Shown here one piece after another: positions 17,135 through 26,685 of a stretch of DNA of 64,000 nt. The stretch's first letter is position 1. Every line of letters starts with the position of its first letter. This DNA is from Micrococcaceae bacterium Sec5.1. Lineage in GTDB: Bacteria > Actinomycetota > Actinomycetes > Actinomycetales > Micrococcaceae. The notes under the pieces are model-generated. The model searched no databases and had not been told where the DNA came from. It saw only the letters and a list, made by a program, of their open reading frames with translations. Made by a program: the position numbers and the translations under genes. Location: contig CP143430.1 in assembly GCA_039636795.1 (NCBI GenBank), forward strand, positions 4,774,001 to 4,838,000, in the 5' to 3' direction.

Positions 17135-17841
17135 GTGCTGTGGGTGCGACGACTTTGCAGCAGAAGCGACGCCGGTGGGCCGGGCCGGGGTTCGAAACCT
17201 TTGGGAGCATTTTCGGCTTCATTTACACGTTCCTGGTCGGCAACGTCCTGCTCGCCATAGCCAACGCTCCGCTGGTCCTCAGCCTGTCGTTGGTGGCCGA
17301 CCCCGCCGCTGCGTGGCCGTTCTTCCTGGCGCTTTCGGTAACTATCGCGCCGTCCCTCGCGGGCATCTTCGCTGCCTTCAAGGCCTTGAACGACGACGGC
17401 GGCGCGGTCAAGCCGGTGGCTGCTTTCCTTCAGGGATACAAGCGCAGTTTTGGCAGGACTGCCGTATTGGGCCTGGGCGCTGTTGGCCTGCTGATGTTCC
17501 TCGGTGTGGATCTCGCGATCGTTTCTGCAATGCCGACTGCTGCGGTCCTCGTGCCGCTGATCGTCGTAGTAGCCGCCGTGGCGGTGAGCCTTACCGTGAC
17601 GGCGATTGCCGGCGTCGTGCTTCTTCCCGAGGCAAGGCTGAAAAGCATCCTCAAGGCCTCGCTCTATTTGGCCGTCCAGCGCTGGTATCTGAGCCTGGCC
17701 ATGCTGGTCCTGCTCGGGATCATTGCCTCTGCAGCCGTGCTTCAGCCCGTTCTGGGCATCGCGTTGGCCCCGGCGCCCCTGCTGTTCGTGATCTGGAGCA
17801 ACGCTTCGTTCGCCTTCCACGCGGCGCTCCGCGCGCCCTAG
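17131..17841 (+). CDS. DUF624 (YesL-like) membrane protein
   Basis: 236 residues from ATG 17131, which overlaps the permease stop; the much longer open frame upstream is the shadow of the permease. It has about five TM segments and the family pattern ETFGSIFGFIYTFLVGN. YesL-type proteins accompany oligosaccharide ABC importers, for example in rhamnogalacturonan loci of Bacillus; their function is not defined. Last gene of the operon, followed by a large nested palindrome. Confidence 0.8.
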   Translation: MSAVGATTLQQKRRRWAGPGFETFGSIFGFIYTFLVGNVLLAIANAPLVLSLSLVADPAAAWPFFLALSVTIAPSLAGIFAAFKALNDDGGAVKPVAAFLQGYKRSFGRTAVLGLGAVGLLMFLGVDLAIVSAMPTAAVLVPLIVVVAAVAVSLTVTAIAGVVLLPEARLKSILKASLYLAVQRWYLSLAMLVLLGIIASAAVLQPVLGIALAPAPLLFVIWSNASFAFHAALRAP

Positions 17842-17851
17842 CTAGCCCCCT

Positions 17852-17946
17852 GATGTTCTCTCACATCCTGACGTCTTTTCCCGGATGTTCTTTCACATCA
17901 TGTGAGAGAACGTCCGGGTTTAAGGGCTGTGATGTGAGAGAACATC
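17852..17946. repeat. Nested palindrome with four copies of a 16-mer
   Basis: GATGTTCTCTCACATC at 17852-17867 pairs perfectly with 17931-17946. Inside it, 17881-17898 pairs with 17900-17917 (16 of 18 positions) and carries the same motif again in both directions. The region lies between convergent genes and can form one long or two alternative hairpins. It is too elaborate for a simple terminator and may be a mobile or REP-like element. Confidence 0.8.
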
Positions 17947-17977
17947 GGGTGTTGTAGCCGTTAGGCCGCGGGCGTCA

Positions 17978-18316
17978 TTAGCCGCGGCAGAGCTCGCCGT
18001 ACTTGGTGCCGGCTTCCTGGTAGGCGGCGGAAAGCTCACCCATCTTGTTCTCGTCCGGGGATTCCTTCACGAGTTCATCCGAGTATTCAAGGATGGCCGT
18101 GACCACGGGCTTCATCTCATTGGAAGCAACCGGTTCAATCGGGCGGATGGCGTTGGCGACGCGAATGGTTGCGGTCTTGCTGGCGTTGCTCGGGAGGCTG
18201 GCAACGGCGACACCCACCCGGTCACACGTTTCTGCGGTGGTCAGCTGCGGCGAAGAGCAAGCTGAAGCCGTGGCAAGCAGCCCGGCAGCGATCAGGACAG
18301 TGGTGAGTTTCTTCAT
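17978..18316 (-). CDS. Small secreted lipoprotein, unknown function
   Basis: 112 residues from ATG 18316 (MKKLTTV), with GAGGGA 3 nt upstream. Signal peptide with lipobox TASAC, then a short helical domain with two further cysteines (ETCDRVG near the start and ELCRG at the very end) that could form a disulfide. No family recognised. It is divergent from the cap-domain protein gene with about 110 bp between starts. Confidence 0.7.
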   Translation of the reverse strand: MKKLTTVLIAAGLLATASACSSPQLTTAETCDRVGVAVASLPSNASKTATIRVANAIRPIEPVASNEMKPVVTAILEYSDELVKESPDENKMGELSAAYQEAGTKYGELCRG

Positions 18317-18425
18317 GATTCCCTCAATAGTCGGCGCGTCCCTTCGATTGTAAACAGTGCAGGGGCGAGGCCGCGCATCGGGACCCGTATCGAACAGCAC
18401 GCCGCCCTGGCCTAGGCTGGAGAAC

Positions 18426-19070
18426 ATGGCGATCATTCACAAGGCAACCCTGTCCCCGTCCAAGCTCGAACTCATCGCTGGATACCTGCCGACACAGCCC
18501 TGGTTCGTCCAGGATGGCGCCCCGGAACTCATTGGGGCCTACCGTTTTGACGACCCCGCCGGCGAGGTCGGGCTCGAGACACATGTCGTCGCTGCGGGAG
18601 AGCGGATTTATCAGGTCCCCCTGAGCTACAGGGGCTACGAACTGGCCGGCGCCCAAGAATGGCTCATCGGCACCATGGACCACTCCGTCCTCGGCAAGCG
18701 GTGGGTCTACGACGCCTGCGCCGACCCCGTTTACGTCAAGGCCCTCGCCACTGCCATCCTCACCGGCCAGGAAGAGGCTGCACTGATCGTCGACGGCGAA
18801 CGCGAGCCCCGGCCCAGCACGGTCAACGTGAAGGGAAGCGGAACGCTCGACGCCGGTGTCCCCGCCTTGAGTGCCTCGGCCCCCGTATCGGGCAGTGGCG
18901 TGACCATCATTGATGCTGGTGAGCTTCGCTTGAAGGTATCGCGGGTTGTCGATGTTGATTCTTCGGCCAGCGCTGCTGCATCTCCGGAGCTCCACAGCGA
19001 GTTGATTCTCAGCGGGAAGTGGGCCGGACTGGAGAAGCCTGTGGAGCTGGCAGCGGTAATCCGGACCTGA
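18426..19070 (+). CDS. Maltokinase N-terminal cap-like (CG0192-type) protein
   Basis: 214 residues from ATG 18426 (TGGAGA upstream). The opening MAIIHKATLSPSKLELIAGY and the segment QVPLSYRGYEL resemble the N-terminal cap domain of actinobacterial maltokinases and their stand-alone paralogues. There is no kinase domain here. Its role is unclear; such proteins are often annotated as CG0192-related. Assignment rests on recognised sequence pattern only. Confidence 0.6.
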   Translation: MAIIHKATLSPSKLELIAGYLPTQPWFVQDGAPELIGAYRFDDPAGEVGLETHVVAAGERIYQVPLSYRGYELAGAQEWLIGTMDHSVLGKRWVYDACADPVYVKALATAILTGQEEAALIVDGEREPRPSTVNVKGSGTLDAGVPALSASAPVSGSGVTIIDAGELRLKVSRVVDVDSSASAAASPELHSELILSGKWAGLEKPVELAAVIRT

Positions 19071-19155
19071 ACGAGCGTTGTGTTCGGGCACCTGTTGGTC
19101 CCGCAGCCCTCGGCGTAGTCTGGCAACGGGGCCATCTACTCCGTGAGGGGTTCAC

Positions 19156-19614
19156 ATGTACAAAGCACAAAACATCATTCCCGCAGTCCAGGACCTCGCC
19201 GCCGAGTGGGTGAAGCATGCTGCTGAGGGCACGTCGTCGCAAGCTGATGCAGTCGTGGGGTGGGCGTTGTCCCGGATCAATCACGCCGACGTTCCATCTG
19301 TGGTGCACGGCGTGATGCTCACACTGACCGGGAACCGTAAAGCCGCAAAAAGGGCTCAGCGCACCGCGGCCAGAGCGGTCAAGAGGACAACGCAGACTTT
19401 GAGCCGCCGAACCAGTCAGCGGAGTTCCCCGCGTGCCGGATGGATGGTTGCCCTCGCAGTTGCTGGCGTCGGCGCAGGCCTGGTGCTCGCATGGCGAATG
19501 ATGGTGCCTCCCGGGGAACCTGTCCCTGCCAAACCGGCCGCGCAGACGGCCAAGCCGACCACGCCGAATGACCTCGCTGCTTCGCCTACGGATGTGCCCC
19601 CGGAGACCTACTGA
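19156..19614 (+). CDS. Hypothetical single-pass membrane protein
   Basis: 152 residues with GAGGGG upstream of the ATG. A helical N-terminal part is followed by a very basic stretch (RKAAKRAQRTAARAVKRT), one TM segment (about residues 97-115, WMVALAVAGVGAGLVLAW) and a Pro/Ala/Thr-rich tail. No family recognised. The basic region before the TM helix places the N-terminus in the cytoplasm. Confidence 0.6.
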   Translation: MYKAQNIIPAVQDLAAEWVKHAAEGTSSQADAVVGWALSRINHADVPSVVHGVMLTLTGNRKAAKRAQRTAARAVKRTTQTLSRRTSQRSSPRAGWMVALAVAGVGAGLVLAWRMMVPPGEPVPAKPAAQTAKPTTPNDLAASPTDVPPETY

Positions 19615-19649
19615 AGCTGGCCGGACGTACTGAAGCTGGCGGATTTCTA

Positions 19650-19677
19650 CGGACTAGCTCGGTGCCGGGCTAGTCCG
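19650..19677. terminator. Hairpin between convergent genes
   Basis: Perfect 9-bp stem (CGGACTAGC and complement) with a 10-nt loop, placed between the stop at 19614 and the DUF3040 stop. Just upstream a 13-mer, TACTGAAGCTGGC, is directly repeated at 19609 and 19628. Confidence 0.6.
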
Positions 19678-19972
19678 GCTTGCCCTCATCGTGTCGGCGA
19701 GTCCGTCTCCTGAGGACCATCCTGCTGAACAGTAAGTAGGCGCCTGTTCCAGCGAGCAGGAACCCGACCACACCCACAAGGACGAGTTGTGTGATGATCC
19801 CGGCAATGACCATCGCGAAACCGGCCAAAACTGCCAGGACACCAAAAACTGAGCGCGCCACTGCACCTCGCGGGCGCCCCGACTTCAGCTGGAGGTCCAA
19901 GTCAGGATCCGATGAAGCGAGATCCCGCTCAAGCTCTTCCAAACTCCTGCGTTCTTCATCCGACAACGACAT
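19670..19972 (-). CDS. DUF3040 membrane protein
   Basis: 100 residues: the opening MSLSDEERRSLEELERDLASSDP and two TM helices are typical of the actinobacterial DUF3040 family. Short Lys/Arg tail after the second helix. Function unknown; common near cell-division genes in other actinobacteria, but not here. Confidence 0.8.
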   Translation of the reverse strand: MSLSDEERRSLEELERDLASSDPDLDLQLKSGRPRGAVARSVFGVLAVLAGFAMVIAGIITQLVLVGVVGFLLAGTGAYLLFSRMVLRRRTRRHDEGKPD

Positions 19973-20107
19973 CGGAATCTTCCCTCACTACACGAGCATG
20001 GGACGCTTTCCAGCGCCTACACGCCAACCACTAGCACGTGCCCTTCTTGCCGTGCCATGACTTTATTATCGTCCTTTTCCGGCTACGATCCACAGCTAAA
20101 GCCAGCC

Positions 20108-20875
20108 CTACCCTGCGTTGGATGCCGGCACCGTCTCGTTGAGTACGCGCAGGGCGTTGAGCGTACGGGGATACCCAATGTATGGCAGCAATTGCGTGAT
20201 GACGTCCAGCATCAGCCCGCGGCTGTTCCCTACGTTCAGATTCGCCAGAATGTGCCCCTTGACCTGTGGCTCGCAGCCGCCAAGGGAGACAAGCATGGAC
20301 AACGTGAGGAGTTCACGTCTCGGAACATCAATGCCGGTGCGTGTCAGATAGTCGCCGAAGCAGTTCCCGGCAAGGTACTCCTGGAAGTGCATTTCATCAG
20401 CTGAAGCAGCTGCACGCATATCGTCGATGCGTTCTGTGCCTGCGATCTCCCTCTGGATAGCCAGACCTTTCTCCCCTCGGTCTTTCGGGGTAGTGGTGGA
20501 CTGGCCGGAAACAGGTAGTTCCACGCCGTGCTCCTTGAGGATTTCATTGGTGGCGTGCAGGAAATCCGAAACCTTGCCCATGCCGACGTAGGGGACGGCT
20601 TGGTAGACAAGTTCCTTCACCTCCACCGGGGTCACTCCCACCGTAAGCGCGGCTCCGAGCAATGCACGGTACTCACGCATTCCTTGTGACGCGATAAGAG
20701 ACGCGAGCTGAACCATGAGCCTCGTCCTGGTATCCAGTCTTCCGTGACTCAATACCTCGTCGAAAGCGAAGTTGTTGAAGATCTCCACGAGTTCGGGGTC
20801 TGTAACCGCCAAGGCTGGAAGCTGACCGGGGAAGAGTTCGTCGTGATTGCGTCGTGCCGTTTCGCTGGGTGCCAT
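20108..20875 (-). CDS. Tandem carboxymuconolactone-decarboxylase-family protein
   Basis: 255 residues from ATG 20875 (AGAGG 7 nt upstream). Two CMD/AhpD-like helical repeats (about 15-110 and 135-245). Repeat 1 has RTRLMVQLASLIASQG and repeat 2 RRELLTLSMLVSLGGCEPQVKGH; the latter has a single Cys and a His rather than CxxC, so peroxidase activity like AhpD is uncertain. Could be a lactone decarboxylase-like or redox enzyme. Monocistronic, with a 14-bp palindrome upstream. Confidence 0.78.
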   Translation of the reverse strand: MAPSETARRNHDELFPGQLPALAVTDPELVEIFNNFAFDEVLSHGRLDTRTRLMVQLASLIASQGMREYRALLGAALTVGVTPVEVKELVYQAVPYVGMGKVSDFLHATNEILKEHGVELPVSGQSTTTPKDRGEKGLAIQREIAGTERIDDMRAAASADEMHFQEYLAGNCFGDYLTRTGIDVPRRELLTLSMLVSLGGCEPQVKGHILANLNVGNSRGLMLDVITQLLPYIGYPRTLNALRVLNETVPASNAG

Positions 20876-20892
20876 CGTGGGCCTCTCTTTCA

Positions 20893-20906
20893 TAGGAGCT
20901 CTCCTA
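20893..20906. promoter_or_regulatory. Candidate operator upstream of CMD-family gene
   Basis: TAGGAG-CT-CTCCTA, a perfect 6+2+6 palindrome, lies 17 bp upstream of the CMD-family start and in the divergent region shared with the SnoaL-like gene. No matching regulator gene is adjacent. Confidence 0.35.
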
Positions 20907-20997
20907 CTAATCACACTCCTTTTGATGACGGCGCGGGAGAGTCCACTGTTACAGGTTCCGGCAGTGCCTCCTTCGCGTGCGGGAGCATACTGGGGAC

Positions 20998-21396
20998 ATG
21001 ACCGAGAACGATGACTTCCTTGCCTGGGTCAGGACCACGCTTTACCAGGCTGAGGTGGCCCTCCTCAATGGAGACTCCGCCCCGCGTCGGGCCATTTGGT
21101 CCAGCCACGAGCCCGTGAGCGTCCTGGGCGCCTGGCGCAACGCCGTCGGGCAGGAAGAAGTCGGCCGGCTTTTCACAGATCTGGCCAACAGGTTCTCCGA
21201 CTGCACCGCCTACTCATTCGAACTGCAGGCCTACGACGTCGTTGGCGACATGGCCTACACCGCTGGTTTGGAGCGATCCTCAATCTCGGTTACCGGGCAG
21301 CCGGTGAGCCAGGTCCTGAGGGCCACCCAGGTGTACCGCCGCGAGGATGGCGAGTGGAAGGTTGCGCACCGGCATGCTGACACTGTTCTGGAGTGA
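20998..21396 (+). CDS. SnoaL/NTF2-like (DUF4440-type) protein
   Basis: 132 residues from ATG 20998 (TGGGGA upstream). The helix-then-sheet pattern ending QVYRREDGEWKVAHRHAD is the typical end of NTF2-fold SnoaL-like/DUF4440 proteins. Probably a small cytoplasmic ketosteroid-isomerase-like protein; substrate unknown. It converges on hspR with only 6 bp between stops. Confidence 0.72.
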   Translation: MTENDDFLAWVRTTLYQAEVALLNGDSAPRRAIWSSHEPVSVLGAWRNAVGQEEVGRLFTDLANRFSDCTAYSFELQAYDVVGDMAYTAGLERSSISVTGQPVSQVLRATQVYRREDGEWKVAHRHADTVLE

Positions 21397-21402
21397 GATG
21401 GC

Positions 21403-21825
21403 CTACTGCTCTGGCCGCGGCCTCCACACCACAACGGCTTGCGACCTCGCACGGGGACGTTGACCGCGGGCCAGACTGACGACGTCGCCCGCTGCTCCTG
21501 CCGCGAAAATACGCGTGTCCAAAGGACTTCGGCGCCGGGTTAGTTCTTCTGTCAGTTCGGCCACCCGGTACTGCAACGCCGCTACCTGGTTTTCAAGGTC
21601 CAGGATGCGCCTGATGCCTTCGAGCGAGACGCCGGACTGGGAGAGGCGCTGGACCTCCCGCAGCTTATCGACGTCGTTCTGGGAGTACCGCCGGGACTTC
21701 CCGGGGGCACGGCTGGGCGAGACAATGCCCAGGCGATCGTACTGGCGCAACGTCTGCGGATGCATGTCGGCAAGCTCCGCGGCGACGGAGATGACAAAGA
21801 TCGGCTGGTTGACGTCGATTGCCAT
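21403..21825 (-). CDS. hspR: HspR, MerR-family heat-shock repressor
   Basis: 140 residues from ATG 21825, preceded by AAGGAG that overlaps the dnaJ stop. MerR-type winged HTH (ISVAAELADMHPQTLRQYDR, then SPSRAPGKSRRYSQNDVDKL) and a coiled-coil tail. In actinobacteria HspR represses its own operon by binding HAIR sites with DnaK as co-repressor. Two HAIR-like sites upstream of dnaK fit that circuit exactly. Last gene of dnaK-grpE-dnaJ-hspR. Confidence 0.95.
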   Translation of the reverse strand: MAIDVNQPIFVISVAAELADMHPQTLRQYDRLGIVSPSRAPGKSRRYSQNDVDKLREVQRLSQSGVSLEGIRRILDLENQVAALQYRVAELTEELTRRRSPLDTRIFAAGAAGDVVSLARGQRPRARSQAVVVWRPRPEQ

Positions 21826-21835
21826 GACCGTCTCC

Positions 21836-22810
21836 TTACAACCGGGCCTTCGCGGCCAGATCGTGACGCGGGTTGGCGTCGGTGGTCGCGGCAGCAAATG
21901 CCTTCACGGCCTCCTCCGCTTCCTTGTTCAGGTTCTGGGGGACGGCGACGTCGATAGTCACCAGCAGGTCACCAGTCGCCTTGGACGTTTTCACGCCGCG
22001 GCCCTTGACCCGGAGGGTGCGACCGGACGGCGTCCCGGCCGGGACGCGTACCTTGACGGTGTCGCCGTCGATCGTTGGAACATCGATAGTCGCGCCGAGC
22101 GCAGCTTCTGCGAAGGTAACGGGCACGTGGATGCGGATGTTGTCGCCGTCGCGCTGGAAAAACTCGTGGGGCTTCACATTCACGGTGATGATGAGGTCAC
22201 CGTTTCCGGCGGGACCAACGTTGCCCTTGCCGCGTTGCCGGACCTTCTGCCCGTCCTTGATGCCTGCGGGAATCTTGACGTCGATCACGTGGCCGTTGCT
22301 TTCACGCAGGCTCACAGTAGTGCCCTTGATGGAACCGGCAAACGAGATGGACGTCGTCGCAGTGCGATCCGAGCCCTTCTGCGGAGCACGCTGGAACCCG
22401 GTCTGGCCACCACCAAAGCCTCCACCAAACAGGTCAGCAAACTCCGGAGGAATACCGCCGGCGCCCGAAGGCTGCCGCCCGCCGCCACCAAACAAACCAC
22501 CGAACAGGTCCTCGAACCCACCGTTGGCGCCAGCACCACCACGCCCGGCGCCGGCACCCGGAGCGAACCGGGCACCACCCATGGCACGGATAGCGTCGTA
22601 CTGCTGCCGGTCCTCAGGGTTGGACAACACCGAGTAGGCCTCGGAAATGTCCTTGAACTTCTTCTCCGCAGCTGCATTCCCCGAGTTCGTATCAGGGTGA
22701 TGCTCGCGGGCTAGCTTGCGGTAAGCCTTCTTGATATCCGCGTCGGACGCGTCCTTGGCAACACCAAGGATCGCGTAAAAATCCTTTTCAACCCAGTCCT
22801 GGCTGGCCAA
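21836..22810 (-). CDS. dnaJ: DnaJ-type co-chaperone lacking the zinc finger
   Basis: 324 residues. I choose the TTG at 22810 (MASQDW) because AAGGA lies 7-9 nt upstream; the longer frame runs through a palindrome. J domain at about 8-75 with the HPD motif (HHPDTN), Gly/Phe-rich linker (about 85-150) and two C-terminal substrate-binding domains. The CxxCxGxG zinc-finger repeats are absent, making it a type II (CbpA-like) protein, as is usual for the dnaJ of this actinobacterial operon. It stimulates DnaK ATPase. Confidence 0.93.
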   Translation of the reverse strand: MASQDWVEKDFYAILGVAKDASDADIKKAYRKLAREHHPDTNSGNAAAEKKFKDISEAYSVLSNPEDRQQYDAIRAMGGARFAPGAGAGRGGAGANGGFEDLFGGLFGGGGRQPSGAGGIPPEFADLFGGGFGGGQTGFQRAPQKGSDRTATTSISFAGSIKGTTVSLRESNGHVIDVKIPAGIKDGQKVRQRGKGNVGPAGNGDLIITVNVKPHEFFQRDGDNIRIHVPVTFAEAALGATIDVPTIDGDTVKVRVPAGTPSGRTLRVKGRGVKTSKATGDLLVTIDVAVPQNLNKEAEEAVKAFAAATTDANPRHDLAAKARL

Positions 22811-22834
22811 GAGCGTTTCCTTTCGTTTGGGGAA

Positions 22835-22891
22835 CGAGATGGCAGTTCGTGCCAATGTTTTAGTCAAACACTGTCACAAACTGCCATCTCG
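22835..22891. repeat. 57-bp palindrome between grpE and dnaJ
   Basis: Arms 22835-22860 and 22866-22891 match at 23 of 26 positions (CGAGATGGCAGTT with its complement at the outer ends) around a 5-nt loop. It falls exactly in the grpE-dnaJ gap of the operon, so the transcript will carry a long hairpin just upstream of the dnaJ ribosome-binding site. Confidence 0.85.
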
Positions 22892-22900
22892 AGAGGGGTA

Positions 22901-23560
22901 CTACGCCGGAACCGCGACGATCACTTGGGCCGCGCGGAGGACCCGCTCGCCTGAGCGGTATCCCGAGCGCAGCACCTGGCTGACCGTGTCCACGTCGATG
23001 TCCTCGCCGGGCTGCTGGATGAGTGCCTCGTGGATGGTGGGGTCGAATTCGACACCGGTTTCCGCGATGCGTTCCAGTCCGTACGTCTTTAGCGCGTTCT
23101 CCAGTTTGGTGGCGATGGCGGCGAAGGGGCCGTCTTCGAGGTCACCGTGCTGGCGGGCGGCGTCGACGTCGTCCAGCACCGGGAGCAGGGAGTTCAGGAC
23201 GCCGATGACGGCCATCTCCCCTGCTACGGCGCGGTCGCGTTCGACGCGCTTGCGGTAGTTGACATACTCAGCCTGAAGGCGAAGGAGGTCATTGCGGAGC
23301 TCCGCTGCCTGGGCTTCCGCCGCGGCGCCGGAGGCTACCGATTCCTCGGCCGGCACCTCTACCCCGTTGAGGATTTCCTCAGCCTGGGAGAGAGCGTCAC
23401 CTTCCGTGGGGGCGGTGTTGCCTTCGGTGGGAGCAGCAGCTTCGCCTTCGGGGTGGCGGGCAGCCCCGGTTTCCGGGTCAACCTTGCGGTTGTCCCGGAT
23501 TACGGGCTTGCGCGGCTCGTTTCCTTCAGAGTGCTCTGCTTCGTTGCCGTGGTGGGGCAT
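22901..23560 (-). CDS. grpE: GrpE nucleotide exchange factor
   Basis: 219 residues. A long acidic, disordered N-terminus (about 1-85) precedes the coiled coil (LRNDLLRLQAEYVNYRKRVE) and the beta domain with the signature GVEFDPTIHEALIQQP. It promotes ADP release from DnaK. Start lies 2 bp after the dnaK stop, so it is tightly coupled. Confidence 0.96.
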   Translation of the reverse strand: MPHHGNEAEHSEGNEPRKPVIRDNRKVDPETGAARHPEGEAAAPTEGNTAPTEGDALSQAEEILNGVEVPAEESVASGAAAEAQAAELRNDLLRLQAEYVNYRKRVERDRAVAGEMAVIGVLNSLLPVLDDVDAARQHGDLEDGPFAAIATKLENALKTYGLERIAETGVEFDPTIHEALIQQPGEDIDVDTVSQVLRSGYRSGERVLRAAQVIVAVPA

Positions 23561-23562
23561 GG

Positions 23563-25434
<1,872 letters not shown>

Positions 25435-25513
25435 ATCTTGTTTCCTTTCAATGGCCGATGTTCGAGATTGCCCCCGGCACCGGTCCGCTGGGCGGGTGGG
25501 TTATCGGGAGCCC

Positions 25514-25536
25514 ACTCAACAATCGGCTAGTTGAGC
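25514..25536 (-). promoter_or_regulatory. Leader inverted repeat of the dnaK operon
   Basis: ACTCAAC-N9-GTTGAGC is an outward-facing arrangement of HAIR half-sites that shares its right half with the first HAIR operator. In the transcript it could form a hairpin about 80 nt upstream of the dnaK start. Confidence 0.4.
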
Positions 25537-25550
25537 GTTCTGCACTCAAC
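25530..25550. promoter_or_regulatory. HAIR operator 1 for HspR
   Basis: GTTGAGC-N7-ACTCAAC fits the actinobacterial HAIR consensus CTTGAGT-N7-ACTCAAG with the same 7-nt spacing. It overlaps the -10 element of the dnaK promoter. Confidence 0.85.
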
Positions 25551-25576
25551 TGTACTCAGCCTCGTTTCAATGTCAA
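25549..25576 (-). promoter_or_regulatory. dnaK operon promoter
   Basis: On the minus strand TTGACA (25576-25571), a 16-nt spacer and TACAGT (25554-25549) form a strong primary-sigma promoter placed between the two HAIR sites, so HspR bound at either site would block it. The untranslated leader would be about 110 nt. Confidence 0.75.
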
Positions 25577-25582
25577 TCCAAA

Positions 25583-25603
25583 GTTGAGTCAAGTACGCTC
25601 AAC
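25583..25603. promoter_or_regulatory. HAIR operator 2 for HspR
   Basis: GTTGAGT-N7-GCTCAAC, again with the 7-nt spacing, lies just upstream of the -35 element of the dnaK promoter. Confidence 0.85.
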
Positions 25604-25726
25604 TCCGGATTTCGTCCCGAAATTTTCCCCGGAAGTACGCGGCTCAGGGGTTGGTTTCGCCCTGCGTGAACTGGCAGACTTGCGCGATGGACTTCGCTGA
25701 GTGCGCCCGGCGAGGCGTGACGACAC

Positions 25727-25750
25727 GCAAAAGGCCGGGGTCACTCCGGC
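25727..25750 (-). terminator. Rho-independent terminator at the end of the DUF817 gene
   Basis: Read on the minus strand, GCCGG-N7-CCGGC followed by CTTTTG; the stop codon of the DUF817 gene lies in the loop. Confidence 0.6.
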
Positions 25751-26685
25751 GGGCGGGCGACACTGATATCCGGCTGTCCCTGGCGAATGTGGGTGGCGCC
25801 AGGGGTTTGGGTGGCGCCGGGGGTTTGGGTGGCGCTGGCCGGCGGCGGCTCAGGTTTGTACACCCACGCCACGAGCACCACGGAAATGATCATCAGGAGG
25901 AACCACGCGAGGAGCTTATCGATCGAGACCGCCTGCCAGCCATTCAACTGATTGGGGTAGAGCCACGCATGGGACCACGTGCCAATGTTCTCGGCGAACC
26001 AAATGAACAGTGCCACCAAGAGGAAAGACATCAGGATGGGCATCCGGAAGCGCTTACGGAACACCCGGAAGTGCATCACGCACCGCCCGTAGACAAGCAC
26101 GACGGCGGCCAGCAGCACCCAGCGCGCGTCAAAGATGTAGTGGTGCGAGAAGAAATTGACGTAGATCCCCGCAGCCACAAGAGCCGTGATCCACCGCCAG
26201 GGGTAGTGGTCGAAGTGGAGGTCAAAGAGCCGGAACACACGAACCATGTATGAGCCAACGGCCGCATACATGAAGCCACTGAACAGCGGAACAGCACCGA
26301 TCCGGAGGAAGCCCTCGGCCTCGTAAGACCACGAACCCACGTCCGTCTTGAACAGCTCCATGACTGTTCCCACCGCATGGAACAGCAGGATCACCCGCAG
26401 CTCGCGCAGTGTTTCCAGCTTGAAGCTGACCATCAGAATCTGAATGACGACTGCGGCGATGGTCAAAAAGTCATTCCGGGCCAAGCTGGCGTCGTCCGGA
26501 AACCAGAGGCGGGCTGCGATGATTACCGCGAGCAGTGCTGCACCAAAGACGCAAGCCCACGCCTGCTTCAGTCCGAACACCACGAACTCGGTCAGGCGCA
26601 TGCGGAGTCGGCCGCCTTGGGCGTGCTGCAGATAACGATGCGCGAGGTCATCGATGGCTTGCTCCACCGAGGTCGAATTACGCAT
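25741..26685 (-). CDS. DUF817 integral membrane protein
   Basis: 314 residues with about eight TM segments. The stretch GSWSYEAEGFLRIGAVPLFSG and LDLHFDHYPWR-like loop are characteristic of the DUF817 (YoaT-like) family. The C-terminus has a short duplication (TQTPGA twice, encoded by near-identical 21-bp repeats around 25793-25845). Overlaps the upstream DUF2236 gene by 8 bp. Function unknown. Confidence 0.8.
   Translation of the reverse strand: MRNSTSVEQAIDDLAHRYLQHAQGGRLRMRLTEFVVFGLKQAWACVFGAALLAVIIAARLWFPDDASLARNDFLTIAAVVIQILMVSFKLETLRELRVILLFHAVGTVMELFKTDVGSWSYEAEGFLRIGAVPLFSGFMYAAVGSYMVRVFRLFDLHFDHYPWRWITALVAAGIYVNFFSHHYIFDARWVLLAAVVLVYGRCVMHFRVFRKRFRMPILMSFLLVALFIWFAENIGTWSHAWLYPNQLNGWQAVSIDKLLAWFLLMIISVVLVAWVYKPEPPPASATQTPGATQTPGATHIRQGQPDISVARPPE

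Noticed and set aside
18357..18425. Longer N-terminus for the cap-domain protein
   Set aside because: The ATG at 18426 has TGGAGA upstream and begins exactly at the family-typical MAIIHKATL; the extra part covers the divergent promoter region.
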